A DNA stretch of 64,000 bases. It comes from DSOI01 sp041394885. GTDB taxonomy: Bacteria > Acidobacteriota > Terriglobia > Bryobacterales > Bryobacteraceae. Both the position numbers and the translations under genes were made by a program. The first letter of the stretch is position 1, and every line of letters starts with the position of its first letter. Positions 1 through 8,945 of this stretch are shown one piece after another. The notes beneath the pieces are model-generated. The model was not told where the DNA came from. It was given only the letters and a program-made list of their open reading frames with translations, and made no database searches. The stretch lies in assembly GCA_041394885.1 (NCBI GenBank), contig JAWKHI010000006.1, forward strand, positions 62,001-126,000, in the 5' to 3' direction.

Positions 1-1035
1 CCGATCCTGCACTGCTGGCCCGACGATGGCGGCCGATACATCACGCTGCCAATGGTGTTCTCGAAGAACCCGGAGACGGGCAAGCGCAACTGCGGCTGCT
101 ACCGCATGCAGGTCTACGACGAGCGAACGACCGGCATGCATTGGCAGACACACAAACAGGGCGCGGACCACTATCGCCGGCTGCGGGAGAAAGGCGAGAC
201 CAAGCGGATGGAAGTTGCTGTGGCGATCGGCGCCGACCCGGCCACGATGTACTCGGCGATCCTTCCCTTGCCGCCCGATCTCGACGAAATGATGATCGCC
301 GGCTTCCTGCGGTCCAAACCGGTGGAAATGGTGAAGTGCCAAAGCGTCGACATCGAAGTGCCAGCCAACGCCGAGATCGTGCTGGAAGGCTTCGTCGAAC
401 TGGGCGAGTTGCGGACGGAAGGGCCATTCGGAGACCATACCGGCTTCTATTCACTGGCCGACGACTATCCGGTATTCCACGTAGAGTGCGTCACCCACCG
501 CAAGAACCCCGTCTACGCGACGACAATCGTGGGGCCGCCGCCAATGGAAGATTTCTATATGGGGCAGGCGATCGAACGAATCTTCCTGCCGCTGATGCGC
601 CTGAACCTGCCCGAGGTACGCGACATACACATGCCGGCGGAAGGCATCTTCCACAACCTGATTATCGTTTCGATCCGCAAGACCTATCCCGGGCACGCTC
701 GCAAAGTGATGCATGGCATCTGGGGAACCGGCCAAGCCATGTTCTCAAAGTGCATTCTCGTGGTGGACGACGACGTGAACGTGCAGAACGTGTCGGAAGT
801 AGCGTGGAAAGCCCTCAACAACATTGACCCGGAGCGGGACATCGAATTCGTACACGGGCCGATCGATTCGCTCGACCACGCCAGCCGCCTGCCCAACTAC
901 GGATCGAAGATGGGGATTGACGCGACCAGGAAATGGCCCGCCGAGGGCTTCACGCGTCCGTGGCCGGACGTGATCAAGATGAAGCCGGAAGTGACCGCGC
1001 GGATCGACGAGTTGTGGAAGAAGGCGGGCCTATGA
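1..1035 (+). CDS. UbiD family decarboxylase, 3' part
   Basis: The gene is cut by the window edge: the reading frame is open from base 1, so the first internal ATG at 52 is not the start. The visible 344 residues match the UbiD family, reversible (de)carboxylases that use prenylated FMN. The family signature EGPFGDHTGFY lies near visible residues 140-150 and contains the conserved Glu-Gly-Pro-Phe-Gly core next to the active site; the upstream stretch with TTGMHWQTHK is also typical. Such enzymes act on ubiquinone precursors or on aromatic and unsaturated acids, and the substrate cannot be told from this fragment. The next gene, an O-methyltransferase, converges from the other strand 25 bp away, so it is not co-transcribed. 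Frame and family are secure; exact function is open. Confidence 0.9.
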   Translation, partial: PILHCWPDDGGRYITLPMVFSKNPETGKRNCGCYRMQVYDERTTGMHWQTHKQGADHYRRLREKGETKRMEVAVAIGADPATMYSAILPLPPDLDEMMIAGFLRSKPVEMVKCQSVDIEVPANAEIVLEGFVELGELRTEGPFGDHTGFYSLADDYPVFHVECVTHRKNPVYATTIVGPPPMEDFYMGQAIERIFLPLMRLNLPEVRDIHMPAEGIFHNLIIVSIRKTYPGHARKVMHGIWGTGQAMFSKCILVVDDDVNVQNVSEVAWKALNNIDPERDIEFVHGPIDSLDHASRLPNYGSKMGIDATRKWPAEGFTRPWPDVIKMKPEVTARIDELWKKAGL

Positions 1036-1060
1036 ACGGCTGCTTGGGACAACGCCGCCG

Positions 1061-2095
1061 CTACTTGTAGGCAATCGCCGCGCTGGACGGACCAGCGAGG
1101 TGGAGTACTTCAAAGCGCCGGAAACCGGCGTCCTCACACCATTTGCGGAAATCGGCCCCGGAGAAATCGAAGGCGTCGCCGAACTCGATCAGCATGTTCA
1201 GGGACATAAGGAGCCCGAACAGATTCTCGCGCCGTGCGTCGTCGATGAGAGCCTCCACGGCCACAAGTGCTCCGCCTTTGGGCAGAGCGTCGTAGGCGGA
1301 GCGGATGAGATGCATCTTTTTCTCGAGGTTCCAGTCATGAAGAATCATCCCCATGGTGATGACATCGGCCTTGGGAAGGGGATCCTTGAAAAAATCGCCC
1401 CCCGCGGTCCGGATCCGGCCGCTCAGCCCGGCGGCGGCGATGTGCCGTTGCGCGATGGGCGCCACTTGCGGCAGATCGAAAGAGACACACTGGAGGTGCG
1501 GATGGACCTTCGCGGCCTCGATACAGAGCAGTCCGGTTGCGCCACCCACATCGCATAGCGTGTTGAACCTGGAGAAATCGAACTTCGCGGCCAGCGCCTC
1601 AAAATTGATCCGCGAGAGACCCGTCATCGCGCCCATGAACTGCTCGAGCCGGGGGAGTTCCTCGTACAACTCCTCGAAAACGCCCTTCATCCCGTGCTTG
1701 GCTTCGTTCTGCGGCTTGCCGGTGCGAAGGGCCTCGGGAAGGTCATGCCAGAACTTGAACAGACGGTCGTTCAGCATCACCAGGATGCCGCCCACATACC
1801 GGGGACTGCTCCGGTCCAGATAGAGTGAACCGGCCGGAGTGTTGCCATAGCGCCCCGCGGGGCCGTCCCCCTGACGATCAAGGAAACCCATCGCCACCAA
1901 GGCATCGAAGAAATCGCCGATCGCGCGCGGATGGATACCTATTTCACCGCCGAGTTCATCGCCGGTGAGACGCCGTTCGCCGAGCTTGGTGAATAGGTCG
2001 AACTCAACCGCGGTAAGCAGAACCTTCGACGACCAGAAGGCAAAGGCGGTTTGAAGAATGGGACCTGGGTCAATAACCGGAGTGGAACTGGACAC
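1061..2095 (-). CDS. SAM-dependent O-methyltransferase (Methyltransf_2 type)
   Basis: 344-residue protein with the two-part build of the acetylserotonin/caffeate O-methyltransferase family. An N-terminal winged-helix dimerisation domain covers roughly residues 10-105. The Rossmann-type SAM domain follows, with the glycine-rich loop DVGGATG near residue 183 and the sequence MILHDWN near 267, where the family keeps its catalytic His. It should methylate a hydroxyl of a small aromatic or polyketide-like molecule using S-adenosylmethionine. There is no biosynthetic cluster around it; the downstream neighbour on the same strand is transcribed toward it from 2979. Substrate unknown. Confidence 0.88.
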   Translation of the reverse strand: MSSSTPVIDPGPILQTAFAFWSSKVLLTAVEFDLFTKLGERRLTGDELGGEIGIHPRAIGDFFDALVAMGFLDRQGDGPAGRYGNTPAGSLYLDRSSPRYVGGILVMLNDRLFKFWHDLPEALRTGKPQNEAKHGMKGVFEELYEELPRLEQFMGAMTGLSRINFEALAAKFDFSRFNTLCDVGGATGLLCIEAAKVHPHLQCVSFDLPQVAPIAQRHIAAAGLSGRIRTAGGDFFKDPLPKADVITMGMILHDWNLEKKMHLIRSAYDALPKGGALVAVEALIDDARRENLFGLLMSLNMLIEFGDAFDFSGADFRKWCEDAGFRRFEVLHLAGPSSAAIAYK

Positions 2096-2154
2096 GAACA
2101 GCGCCCCCTCAATGGCAAGTTGCTCGAGTCATCATACATCATCCACCCGCTCGA

Positions 2155-2979
2155 TCAGGCACCCTTTCGGATCGACTTCCGCATCCCGTCCACCGCCCGG
2201 ATCAGGCTCGCCGACGCATCGCCGGTTGGGCGATACTCCATCGCCACGATGCCGGAGAATCCGGTTTTCGCGATGGCGCGATAGAGGTGATGGTAGTTCA
2301 TCTCGCCCGTGCCAGGCTCGCCACGTCCGGGATTGTCGGCCACGTGAAACACCTTCACCCAGGGCGCCGCCTCCTCCAGGCTCGCCGTCACGTTCCCGGA
2401 CTCCACCTGCTCATGGTAGAGATCGAATAGCAGTCGAACCCGCGGATGATCGACTTCCCTGATGAGCCGCAACCCGTCCACGCAATTGTTCAGGAAGTAA
2501 CCCGGGTGGTCCACCCGAGTGTTCAGGGGCTCGACAATTAACGTGACACCGAACTTCGCGGCGAGGTCGCCGCATCGCTTCGCGCTCTCCACAAGACTCG
2601 TCCATTGCGACTCGGGGCTCAATCCAGCCACCGTGTTGCCGCTCATCAGCAGCGCCATCGGAGCATCCAGCTTGCGCGCCCGTGCCAGTTGACGCTCCAC
2701 CTCCGCCAGCAGAGCCTCGCGATGCGCCGGGTTCACCATCGACACCGGCATGGTTCTCCACTCGGGCACAGCGGAAATCAGGTCGATGGTCATGCGGTAA
2801 GAGCGGACCAGCCGGCGCGCGCGTTCGATGGCGGTATCGTCCCAGGCCGCCGCCTCGCCAACCAGTTCCAGAGACTGGATGCCCGCGCGGGCCGCTGTTT
2901 CCACCCGCTGCTCGAAAGTCCCGGCGAGGGTCCAGAGCATCACCGATGACGTTATCTTAGCGTTGTCCGGCGCCTGCAT
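2155..2979 (-). CDS. hydroxypyruvate isomerase-like TIM-barrel protein
   Basis: 274 residues with the AP-endonuclease-2/xylose-isomerase TIM-barrel fold, closest by eye to hydroxypyruvate isomerase-type sugar isomerases. Metal and substrate positions expected in the family are visible: Glu in IVEPLN, Asp and His in FDLYHEQ, His in KVFHVADN, Glu in GEPGTGEMNYHH, and Glu in VAMEYRP. The frame is open far upstream, but the ATG at 2979 is preferred: a purine-rich GGGAGAAGG lies just before it, and the longer version would run deep into the glycosyltransferase gene. With this start it overlaps that gene by only 23 bp. Likely a cytosolic isomerase or epimerase of a small sugar or oxo-acid. Confidence 0.82.
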   Translation of the reverse strand: MQAPDNAKITSSVMLWTLAGTFEQRVETAARAGIQSLELVGEAAAWDDTAIERARRLVRSYRMTIDLISAVPEWRTMPVSMVNPAHREALLAEVERQLARARKLDAPMALLMSGNTVAGLSPESQWTSLVESAKRCGDLAAKFGVTLIVEPLNTRVDHPGYFLNNCVDGLRLIREVDHPRVRLLFDLYHEQVESGNVTASLEEAAPWVKVFHVADNPGRGEPGTGEMNYHHLYRAIAKTGFSGIVAMEYRPTGDASASLIRAVDGMRKSIRKGA

Positions 2980-4138
2980 CCCTTCTCCCTTCCACCATTC
3001 TCTTCTCGTTTCTCCTCTCATCCCGACCAGTCTGTTCCACCAGTTCGCGGAACCGCCGTGCGACAAGAGCAGCGCCGTGGTGAGACTCCACATACCGTCG
3101 AGCCGCCTCACCCATCGCCCTGGCGCGGGCGGGCTCGCGCGCGAGCCACAACAAACTGGCCTCGAGCATTTCGCGTTCGGCCAAACCGCCATCCACGCGC
3201 ACGCAAGCGAGCCTGGGAATCCCAGACGTCTCTTCACCCGCGGTGACGATGACGGTTTTCCCAATCCCCATCAGGCGAACGCCGATCCCCGACGTCTCCC
3301 CGGCGGCAGGATAACGCAGGTTCACGCAGACATCCACCGCGTGAGCCCAGAGCCAGAACTCTCGCTCCTCCAAATAGGGCAAGCGCAAGATCCATTCACG
3401 CCGCAGCCAGGACTCCGAGGCTCTTTCGAGGTCCCCGGACGCGAACGCCCCCGCAACCACCAGCCGCACGTCCAGCCCGCGCGCGCGCACAGCCTCCACC
3501 GCCTGGATGACCGGAATCAGCCGCTTCGATTCGCGCAGGTGTCCGAACACTCCGCACACCAACGCCGCGGCCCCGAAGCGTTCCCGCGCACGGAACACGC
3601 GCCAGGCGTCCACCAGCGGCGGCGCCTCAAACAAATGCGGCATCAGGGAGACACGGCTCACGTCCGCCCCGTGCTGGAGCGCTGCCCGCTCGGCCGCACG
3701 ATTGTGGACGACTACGCGGAGGGCGGAGTCGACGATCCCGCGTAGCATCGGATAGCGGAAATACTCCGGATCGGCGCCGGATTGGGCACGACGGCGCCAC
3801 AGCGTGGCCGCGAGTCCCCGGTACCATTCCCCGTAATTGGCCACGAAGGTATCGGAGTAGGCGGCCTCGTTGAGCGCGGCGCCCAGATGATAGTGGTGCA
3901 GCACGGCGTCGTGCAGGATGACCACACCCGGGCGACGGAGGGCGCGGGCGTGGATGGCGCCGTGCATCGGGTTGTTGCCGCTGTGATAGACCTCAACGTC
4001 GCAATCGGCGGCCGGATTCACGGAAAGCCGCCCTGCGAACGCGGGCTCATGCGCCCGCACGGCGCGGATCAAAGCGGCGCTGTAGTCGGCCACGCCAGTC
4101 CGCGCCGGAGGCATCGGTGAGTGGAAACCCACCCTCAT
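2957..4138 (-). CDS. group 1 family glycosyltransferase (GT4-like)
   Basis: 393 residues from an ATG at 4138, which overlaps the yggS stop as ATGA. The longer frame to 4315 lies inside yggS and is rejected. The N-terminal half begins with the Rossmann-like MRVGFHSPMPPARTGVADY seen in many GT4 enzymes. The C-terminal half has the donor-binding region around GETSGIGVRLMGIGKTVIV, corresponding to the usual EGFGLPxLEAMAxGxPVI block. It should transfer a sugar from a nucleotide sugar to a glycan or lipid carrier in the cytoplasm. Translational coupling to yggS and a 23-bp overlap with the downstream isomerase suggest one transcript. Acceptor and sugar unknown. Confidence 0.82.
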   Translation of the reverse strand: MRVGFHSPMPPARTGVADYSAALIRAVRAHEPAFAGRLSVNPAADCDVEVYHSGNNPMHGAIHARALRRPGVVILHDAVLHHYHLGAALNEAAYSDTFVANYGEWYRGLAATLWRRRAQSGADPEYFRYPMLRGIVDSALRVVVHNRAAERAALQHGADVSRVSLMPHLFEAPPLVDAWRVFRARERFGAAALVCGVFGHLRESKRLIPVIQAVEAVRARGLDVRLVVAGAFASGDLERASESWLRREWILRLPYLEEREFWLWAHAVDVCVNLRYPAAGETSGIGVRLMGIGKTVIVTAGEETSGIPRLACVRVDGGLAEREMLEASLLWLAREPARARAMGEAARRYVESHHGAALVARRFRELVEQTGRDERRNEKRMVEGRRDAGAGQR

Positions 4139-4806
4139 GGTTTTCGCCGCTTTCCGAACAGGGCGGTGCCCACGCGGATATGGGAGGCGCCTTCCTCGAT
4201 CGCCACTTCGAAGTCGTTCGACATTCCCATCGAGAGATCCGGTAGTTCGTGTTGCAAGGCCAGTTCCCGCAGGCGCGCGAAGTAGGGACGCGATTGTTCG
4301 GGGTCTTCCGACCATGGCGGCATCGTAATCAGCCCGCTCAAGCGAAGGTGAGGCAACGCCCGCACCGCCTCCACCAGTGGTCCGAGTTCCTCGGGGCTGG
4401 CTCCGTGCTTCGCCTGTTCGGCGCTCAGCTTGACCTCGATCATCGCATCGAGACTACGGCCGGACTCCGCCGCGGCCTCGTCCAACCGGCGGGCGATTTT
4501 CGCCGAGTCGATCGTCTGAATCACGTCGAACAGCTCGGCCGCGCGCCGGGTCTTGTTCGATTGCAGATGCCCGATGAAATGGAACCGCGCTCCCTCCAGG
4601 CTCCGCACGCCGGCAGCCTTACCCTCGAACTCCTGGACGTAGTTTTCGCCAAACTCCCGCAGACCTTCCGCCCAGGCCTGCTGGATCGTAGAGGCAGGAA
4701 AGACTTTGGTCACCGCGATCAGGGTGACTTCCTCACGGCGCCGCCGGGCGCGCGCGCAAGCACGTCCGATTCTCTGTTCCACGAGTGCGATATTTTGCTC
4801 GAGCAC
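4135..4806 (-). CDS. yggS: pyridoxal phosphate homeostasis protein (YggS/PLPBP)
   Basis: 223 residues, the normal family length. YggS/PROSC proteins bind PLP on a conserved lysine and buffer the cell's B6 vitamers and amino-acid metabolism; no catalytic reaction is established. The PLP lysine is Lys34 in LIAVTKVFP. Other family marks are FGENYVQE, HFIGHLQSNKTR, LSGLITMPPW and the C-terminal MGMSNDFEVAIEEG with VGTALFG. The gene heads a minus-strand group (yggS, glycosyltransferase, isomerase) joined by overlaps. It diverges from the next gene with only 16 bp between the start codons, so any promoter must lie inside the neighbouring coding sequence or give a leaderless message. Confidence 0.95.
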   Translation of the reverse strand: MLEQNIALVEQRIGRACARARRRREEVTLIAVTKVFPASTIQQAWAEGLREFGENYVQEFEGKAAGVRSLEGARFHFIGHLQSNKTRRAAELFDVIQTIDSAKIARRLDEAAAESGRSLDAMIEVKLSAEQAKHGASPEELGPLVEAVRALPHLRLSGLITMPPWSEDPEQSRPYFARLRELALQHELPDLSMGMSNDFEVAIEEGASHIRVGTALFGKRRKP

Positions 4807-4822
4807 GCACTATTTATCTTAG

Positions 4823-6079
4823 GTGCCTCGATCCACTGCCGGTGAGCCAGTTCCGTCCGCCGTCCTCGTTGCCCTCGTGGAAGCGTTCATTGCCTCGGCG
4901 CGGGACCCAGTGTTGGTCGAGCCCGGCGAAGAGCCGTACCTTCTCGTCCGCGACTGCTACATTCTCGACGAGACCACCGCCCGCATTCAACTCTGGGACG
5001 AAAGGCGCCACCTGAACCGCAAGCTGCGCCGCATCGTGGGACAACGCGCAGGGACGCTGGAGATCGAGGTGGAGCGGTTCGGCAAGCGCACAGGGTCGGT
5101 GCTGCTGATCGACCGCGCCCGAGCCCCCGAGCACACTACTGACCGGCGCGCCGCGCGGCTGGCGCTTCGCGAGCAACTCCGGCGGTGCCTGCGGCGCCAG
5201 TTCCCGGACTGGAAAATCACCGAGCTCACCGCCGAGGCGTTTCTCGAACAGAGCCTGTCGCCCGTCTACCCTCGCGCGATGATCTGCCGCTCGGGCCGCG
5301 CCTTGGCCGCACTCGCCGCTCCGGCGGACCCGGCCGCGGCTGCCCACGCCCTCTCGTTCGGCTTGGTCTGGCTCGACTATCTCCGGCGCCGGGAACGCTC
5401 GCTCCTGCTGGACGGACTGTGCCTTCTGCTACCAGCCGGCGGCGAACTCGACACCTGTTTGCGCATCCGCTGGCTCCATCCGGAAGCGGCGCGTTTCTGC
5501 GTATTCGTCTACGATTCGCCTGACGGCGAAGTAGCCGTCGATCCAGCCATCCACGGCAACCTCGACACCGAACTGGTTCCTCCCCCCTCCAAAACGCCGG
5601 CGAAGGACGACCAGCGCGAGGCATGGCTTGAAGCGTGCATTCGGCGCGACCCCCGGGCCATCCACGCCCAGCTTCGCCCAGGGCAACTCTACGGACAAGT
5701 CACCACGTGGGCGGCTGCGGACCGTGGCATTCTCGACCTGCTCGCCATCGACGGCTCCGGGCGGCTGTCCATCCTCGAGCTGAAAGCCGCCGCCGACCTT
5801 CATCTGCCGCTGCAAGCGCTCGACTACTGGCTCCGCGTCCGCTGGCATCAGCAGGAGGGCGACCTCGGCCGTCTTGGATACTTCGGCGGCGACGCCGTGG
5901 CGCCGCAGCCTCCCCGGCTGATGCTGGTGGCCCCGGCCCTAGCGTTCCACCCCACCACGGAAACGATCATCCGGTATTTCTCTCCCCAAATCGAGGTAGA
6001 GCGCGTTGGCCTCCATGTAGAATGGTTCCAGGAGTTTCGTGTCATGTTCCGTTTGCCTGGGTCCCAACCCGCCCGTTAA
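4823..6079 (+). CDS. hypothetical protein with C-terminal PD-(D/E)XK nuclease signature
   Basis: 418 residues from a GTG. The first about 290 residues match no family I recognise. The C-terminal part has a nuclease-fold signature: Asp305 in RGILDLLAIDG, then GRLSILELKAA with Glu319 and Lys321, then Gln331 and Tyr335 in LQALDYW. This D...ExK...QxxxY order is that of RecB/NucS-like PD-(D/E)XK domains, and the hydrophobic strands around it fit the core fold. A DNA- or RNA-cleaving role is therefore plausible but not shown. There is no ribosome-binding site before the GTG; an AT-rich TATTTA lies 6 bases upstream, so the message may be leaderless. The gene starts 16 bp from divergent yggS. The next gene follows after 18 bp on the same strand. 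Confidence 0.7.
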   Translation: MPRSTAGEPVPSAVLVALVEAFIASARDPVLVEPGEEPYLLVRDCYILDETTARIQLWDERRHLNRKLRRIVGQRAGTLEIEVERFGKRTGSVLLIDRARAPEHTTDRRAARLALREQLRRCLRRQFPDWKITELTAEAFLEQSLSPVYPRAMICRSGRALAALAAPADPAAAAHALSFGLVWLDYLRRRERSLLLDGLCLLLPAGGELDTCLRIRWLHPEAARFCVFVYDSPDGEVAVDPAIHGNLDTELVPPPSKTPAKDDQREAWLEACIRRDPRAIHAQLRPGQLYGQVTTWAAADRGILDLLAIDGSGRLSILELKAAADLHLPLQALDYWLRVRWHQQEGDLGRLGYFGGDAVAPQPPRLMLVAPALAFHPTTETIIRYFSPQIEVERVGLHVEWFQEFRVMFRLPGSQPAR

Positions 6080-6097
6080 CCGGCTCCGGTTCCTTTC

Positions 6098-7051
6098 ATG
6101 TCCACCCGTATTCTTACGCAGATTCGCGAAGCCATCGAGCAGCTCAACCCCGCTGACGTCCGAGAAACGGCGGAGCGTCCACTGGCGATTCAGCTCACCG
6201 CCGCCTCCTCGGCCGGCTATGCGGCGATCGAGGATTTCCTCGCGCCCCGCACCGTTTCCCACCAAAAACGCCTCGAGCTGATCACCTACCTCTACCGTGC
6301 GGGAGACCCGGGCGTGCCGGCGCATCTCGATCTCGACATCTATGAACGCGGCCTCCCGGCCCCTCCGGACGGGTTCACCTTCGATCGGCGTCAGCCGGGC
6401 CGTTTCATTCAAGACGTGCTCACCAGGAAAGACGAACTGGGCCTTCCCCTTGCCCGCCTGTTTCCGCCTTTTCGCAGACCGGTCACCGACAAGGTCATCT
6501 TCAACGTCGCCAAGGAAAACGCTTTTTTCGCCATCGCCACCTCCATGCCGGATCTGCTCCCCGGCCTCAGTCTTCCGCTGGCGATTCCAGCCGCAGCCTC
6601 CGATGCTACCGTGCTGACGGTGAATCAGATCCGGATGGCGTTTCTACTGGCCGCGGCGAGTGACCGTCCGGTGGGATATCGCGAGCAGAAGAAAGAAGTC
6701 GGATCCATCATCGCCGGGGCGTTCGGATGGCGCGCCCTGGCGCGAACGCTGGTGGGCAAGGTGCCATTCGGCGGCGGCATCTTGCCGAAGGCTGGCATTG
6801 CGTTCGCGGCCACCTATGTGGAAGGGATTTCGCTCGAAAGATACTACAGGCTGGGATACGGACTGACGCGCGAGGAACGGAAACTCGCCTATGGAGAGGC
6901 GCTGGCGCGCGGACGGGAAGTGGCCGGTGAAATATGGGAGTCCGTAAAGCGCAGGCGCGGAGAAAAGATGTATCGCGAGGCGGTGTCGGCGCCCGCTGCC
7001 GAACCGGTGACCGCCGCCAACGGCCATGGGTCCCGCGAGCCGAAGCATTAG
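6098..7051 (+). CDS. hypothetical protein with DUF697-like membrane-associating region
   Basis: 317 residues. The N-terminal half is soluble and unrecognised. The middle, roughly residues 140-250, reads like the DUF697 domain found with GTPases and membrane-linked proteins: a hydrophobic run around LLPGLSLPLAIPAAASDATV, then VNQIRMAFLLAAAS, then ALARTLVGKVPFGGGILPK and AGIAFAATYVEG. No GTPase motif is present in this protein. The tail is low in complexity and ends in PKH. It lies 18 bp after the PD-(D/E)XK protein and may share its message. It converges with plsX. Function unknown; the family assignment is by eye. Confidence 0.6.
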   Translation: MSTRILTQIREAIEQLNPADVRETAERPLAIQLTAASSAGYAAIEDFLAPRTVSHQKRLELITYLYRAGDPGVPAHLDLDIYERGLPAPPDGFTFDRRQPGRFIQDVLTRKDELGLPLARLFPPFRRPVTDKVIFNVAKENAFFAIATSMPDLLPGLSLPLAIPAAASDATVLTVNQIRMAFLLAAASDRPVGYREQKKEVGSIIAGAFGWRALARTLVGKVPFGGGILPKAGIAFAATYVEGISLERYYRLGYGLTREERKLAYGEALARGREVAGEIWESVKRRRGEKMYREAVSAPAAEPVTAANGHGSREPKH

Positions 7052-7109
7052 ATTCGGACGGCATCACGGCGGCGGCGGGCCCCGCCGCAGTCGCTCATCT
7101 CGATTCACG

Positions 7110-8117
7110 CTAGGAAGCTAGGCGGGAGTTCAGTTCGTGCTCGATACGGGCATTTACGCCTGCCGCCGCATACTCGGCTGCCACACGAACGGCGTTCTTG
7201 ATCGCGTTGCCATTGGAGCTGCCGTGACAGATGAGGCACACGCCTTTGACCCCGAGCAGAGGCGCGCCGCCGTACTCGGAATAATCGGTGCGCTTTTTCA
7301 GGGCGTGAAAAGCCCCGCTCGAGAGCGCCGCGCCCGCCTTGGAGAGCAGCGTCGCCGAGAGCGATTCCTTCAACAGCGTCTTGATCATCTCGGCCACGCC
7401 TTCGCTGGTTTTCAGGAGCACGTTCCCGACAAAGCCGTCGCAGACGACGACATCCACGGTACCTCGAAAGAGGTCGCGGCCCTCGATGTTGCCTACGAAT
7501 TGAATCGGTAGGCTCTTGAGAAGGGGCGTCGCCTCGCGAGTGAGTTCGTTGCCTTTGTGCTCCTCTTCGCCGATGGACAGCAAGGCCACCCGCGGTGTAT
7601 CGGCGTGCATGATGGCTCGCGAGTAAATGTCCCCCATCACGGCGAACTGGGCCAGCATTTTCGGAGTGCAATCGACATTGGCGCCAACGTCGAGCACGAT
7701 CACTGGGCGGCCGGTGATGGTGGGCAGGGCCGTGGCCAGGCCCGGACGCTCCACTCCTGGAACCACACCTTGCACCATTTTCGCGGTGGCCATGACAGCG
7801 CCCGTGTTGCCGGCCGACACGACGCCTGCCGCGCCGCCGTCCCGCACCAGCCGCGACGCTATCCGGATCGAACTATCTTTCTTCCCGCGAACCGCCTTGG
7901 CGGCACTATCGGTCATCGTGATGTGTTCACTGGCGTGAACCACTTCGATGGGTAGTGACCGCCATCCGGCGTGCCGATCCAGTTCCGCGGTGACCAGATC
8001 CTCCCGGCCAACCAACTGGACGCGGACGTCGTATTGCCGGACGGCATCGATCACACCCGAAACTTCCGATTTCGGCGCGTGATCGCCGCCCATGGCGTCG
8101 ACGGCGATAGTTACCAT
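7110..8117 (-). CDS. plsX: phosphate acyltransferase PlsX
   Basis: 335 residues. PlsX converts acyl-ACP and phosphate to acyl-phosphate, the donor for PlsY in the first step of phospholipid synthesis. It is a peripheral cytosolic enzyme. The N-terminus IAVDAMGGDHAP is the family hallmark. Further marks are DSSIRIASRLVRDG, AGNTGAVMA, LDVGANVDCTP, LSIGEEEHKGNELT and VVCDGFVGNVLLKTSEG. It is the last gene of the yceD-rpmF-plsX set, 13 bp behind rpmF, an order known from many bacteria. The usual next gene, fabH, is not here; the operon ends against a convergent gene. Confidence 0.97.
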   Translation of the reverse strand: MVTIAVDAMGGDHAPKSEVSGVIDAVRQYDVRVQLVGREDLVTAELDRHAGWRSLPIEVVHASEHITMTDSAAKAVRGKKDSSIRIASRLVRDGGAAGVVSAGNTGAVMATAKMVQGVVPGVERPGLATALPTITGRPVIVLDVGANVDCTPKMLAQFAVMGDIYSRAIMHADTPRVALLSIGEEEHKGNELTREATPLLKSLPIQFVGNIEGRDLFRGTVDVVVCDGFVGNVLLKTSEGVAEMIKTLLKESLSATLLSKAGAALSSGAFHALKKRTDYSEYGGAPLLGVKGVCLICHGSSNGNAIKNAVRVAAEYAAAGVNARIEHELNSRLAS

Positions 8118-8130
8118 ACCTGGCCGCCGA

Positions 8131-8313
8131 TTAGGACTCGTCGACCTCGATGACCTCTCTTCCCTTGTACTTGCCCGTATGCGGGCTCACCCGGTGTGGC
8201 ACCACCGGTAAGCTCGTGTCCGGGCATGTGGCCAGGGCGGGTTTCGACAGAAAGTCATGAGCGCGGCGGCTATTCTTGCGGCGCTTGGAGTGGCGTCTCT
8301 TTGGATTCGGCAT
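8131..8313 (-). CDS. rpmF: 50S ribosomal protein L32
   Basis: 60-residue protein starting MPNPKRRHSKRRKNSRRAHD, the typical basic N-terminus of L32 (bL32). It sits between yceD and plsX as in many bacteria. The start at 8313 is set by this conserved N-terminus; the frame is open further up only as a shadow of yceD. In the zinc-binding form of L32 the C-terminal half has two CxxC pairs. Here the first reads CPDT and the second SPHT, so three of the four cysteines are gone and zinc binding is unlikely. Confidence 0.95.
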   Translation of the reverse strand: MPNPKRRHSKRRKNSRRAHDFLSKPALATCPDTSLPVVPHRVSPHTGKYKGREVIEVDES

Positions 8314-8326
8314 TGCTTTCGATCTC

Positions 8327-8848
8327 CTATGTTCCGGCCAATTCGCCGAGCGCTTCCCACCTGGAATCGGTGCGTGTGACTCTGCATTGGCAATCGGCCG
8401 TATTTCTGTTCTGCCCGCAGACCGGGCAAATTCCTTTGCAATCGGCGCCGCACAACTGGCGCATGGGGAGCGACAACAGGACCTGCTCCCGGATGACGGC
8501 GGACAGTTCAACGCCCGCACCTTCGTAGAACCCCACCTCGGCGTCACCGGGCGAAATCGCGTGTTCCGGCTGCGACGGCTCATTCTCAGAGGGTTCGTAC
8601 CGCAGGTCGAATTCGCCCGACACCGGTACGCGGAAGAACTCAGCGCAACGGTCGCAACCGGCCTCGATTTCGCCCGCTAAAGTTCCCGACACCCGTATCT
8701 CGTTGCCGGCGCGCAATTCGGCCACCGCCACCACTTCGATCGGCGCAGAGATCCGCAACGCAGGGTCGAGCAAATCGAGGTCACCCGGAGCAAACACCGT
8801 TCGCACCGGGATCTTTCGAACTGCGAGGTCCTGAGCACTGAGGAACAT
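8327..8848 (-). CDS. yceD: YceD/DUF177 family protein
   Basis: 173 residues of the DUF177 family, encoded next to rpmF in a wide range of bacteria and linked to 23S rRNA processing or accumulation in E. coli and plants. It has the central CDRC pair after ISGTLAGEIEAG-like strands and a Cys-rich C-terminus with CGADCKGICPVCGQN followed by DCQC. This pattern suggests a bound zinc and is seen in several phyla outside the gammaproteobacteria. It is first in the yceD-rpmF-plsX unit, 13 bp before rpmF, with a promoter-like element about 100 bp upstream. Confidence 0.9.
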   Translation of the reverse strand: MFLSAQDLAVRKIPVRTVFAPGDLDLLDPALRISAPIEVVAVAELRAGNEIRVSGTLAGEIEAGCDRCAEFFRVPVSGEFDLRYEPSENEPSQPEHAISPGDAEVGFYEGAGVELSAVIREQVLLSLPMRQLCGADCKGICPVCGQNRNTADCQCRVTRTDSRWEALGELAGT

Positions 8849-8945
8849 TTCCTCCGGATCTCCCTTTCTGAGTATTTGGCAGATTCACGGGTTTCATCGA
8901 CGGGGCACACGGAGGCGCGCCTCGCACCCGATTGGCAAAACTCCT

